The notes beneath the pieces were generated by a model. It did not search any database, was not told where the DNA came from, and saw only the letters and a list, made by a program, of their open reading frames with translations. A DNA stretch of 6,900 nucleotides, from the NCBI GenBank assembly GCA_026390285.1, contig JAPLGH010000143.1:1-6900 (forward strand), written 5' to 3'. The translations under genes and the position numbers were made by a program. This DNA is from Caldisericota bacterium. GTDB taxonomy: Bacteria > Caldisericota > Caldisericia > Cryosericales > Cryosericaceae. Within the stretch, counting starts at the first letter, position 1. Each line of letters begins with the position of its first letter. Below, in pieces: positions 6,616 to 6,900 of the stretch.

Positions 6616-6900
6616 CGCGTTATCGCGCCCATGCCGCTCAGTACGATCTCCCGGAACCGGTCACCACGTTCCTCAAAATCCCTGAACATGTCGAAACTGG
6701 CACAAGCGGGAGACAACAGTAGCGTGCCACCTGCAGAAAGAAGATCCACTCCATGGCTGACAGCATCCTCAAGGGATTCGACACGGACGATTGTGCTCAT
6801 GCCGGCGGTGCGCAGCGAATTTTCGATGGTCGGACCGGTCGCGCCCATCACGATCGCTGACACCAGGTTCCTGTCTTGAGCCAGGTGCTCTGCCATATTG
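6612..6900 (-). CDS. murD: MurD (UDP-N-acetylmuramoylalanine--D-glutamate ligase), C-terminal part only
   Basis: Cytoplasmic ATP-dependent ligase that adds D-glutamate to UDP-MurNAc-L-Ala in peptidoglycan precursor synthesis. Only the last 95 or so codons are inside the window; the gene continues past the right edge, so the Met codon at 6896 should not be taken as its start. The visible part is the C-terminal (Rossmann-like) ligase domain. The diagnostic stretch is LLLSPACASFDMF followed by FEERGDRF, the classic MurD C-terminal signature (LLSPAcaSfDmF.nyeeRG..F). It is preceded by the expected alternation of strands and helices (AIVMGATGPTIENSL, then an ESLEDAV helix). It ends in TGA, which overlaps the GTG start of ftsW in a GTGA arrangement. 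Identification is secure; nothing can be said about the P-loop or central domain, which lie outside. Confidence 0.95.
   Translation of the reverse strand, partial: NMAEHLAQDRNLVSAIVMGATGPTIENSLRTAGMSTIVRVESLEDAVSHGVDLLSAGGTLLLSPACASFDMFRDFEERGDRFREIVLSGMGAITR

Overview
The window is one uninterrupted stretch of a division and cell wall (dcw) cluster, all on the minus strand. Read in transcription order, from high to low coordinates, it holds the 3' end of murD, then ftsW, murG, murC, murB, a divIB/ftsQ-type gene and two consecutive DUF881 membrane-protein genes. A Shine-Dalgarno-like sequence at the left edge points to a further gene just outside. No RNA gene, mobile element, CRISPR array, long repeat or terminator is visible. 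The longest gap between genes is 15 bases (murB to ftsQ). Every other junction overlaps by 1 to 8 bases, so this reads as one translationally coupled operon.

Organism: the order ftsW-murG-murB-divIB followed by two DUF881 genes matches the layout known from Bacillus (spoVE-murG-murB-divIB-ylxW-ylxX-sbp-ftsA-ftsZ), with murC inserted between murG and murB. This suggests a bacterium with a Bacillota-like dcw cluster or a deep-branching lineage sharing that layout. GC content is moderate, somewhat above half by eye. The sequences are divergent enough from model species that I cannot name a phylum with confidence.

How the genes work together: MurC, MurD and MurB act in the cytoplasm to build UDP-MurNAc-peptide (MurB makes UDP-MurNAc, MurC adds the first residue, MurD adds D-Glu). 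MurG converts lipid I to lipid II on the inner face of the membrane. FtsW polymerises lipid II at the septum, and FtsQ/DivIB is the bitopic scaffold of the septal complex. The two DUF881 proteins are bitopic coiled-coil proteins of unknown function, found next to divIB in related clusters.

No previously undescribed system is evident. The points most worth a second look are: a MurC lacking about 15 residues before its conserved Arg-Arg motif and carrying altered nucleotide-site motifs; an unusual MurC C-terminal tail whose DNA holds a weak promoter-like pair with nested inverted repeats ahead of murB; and altered signature residues in FtsW.
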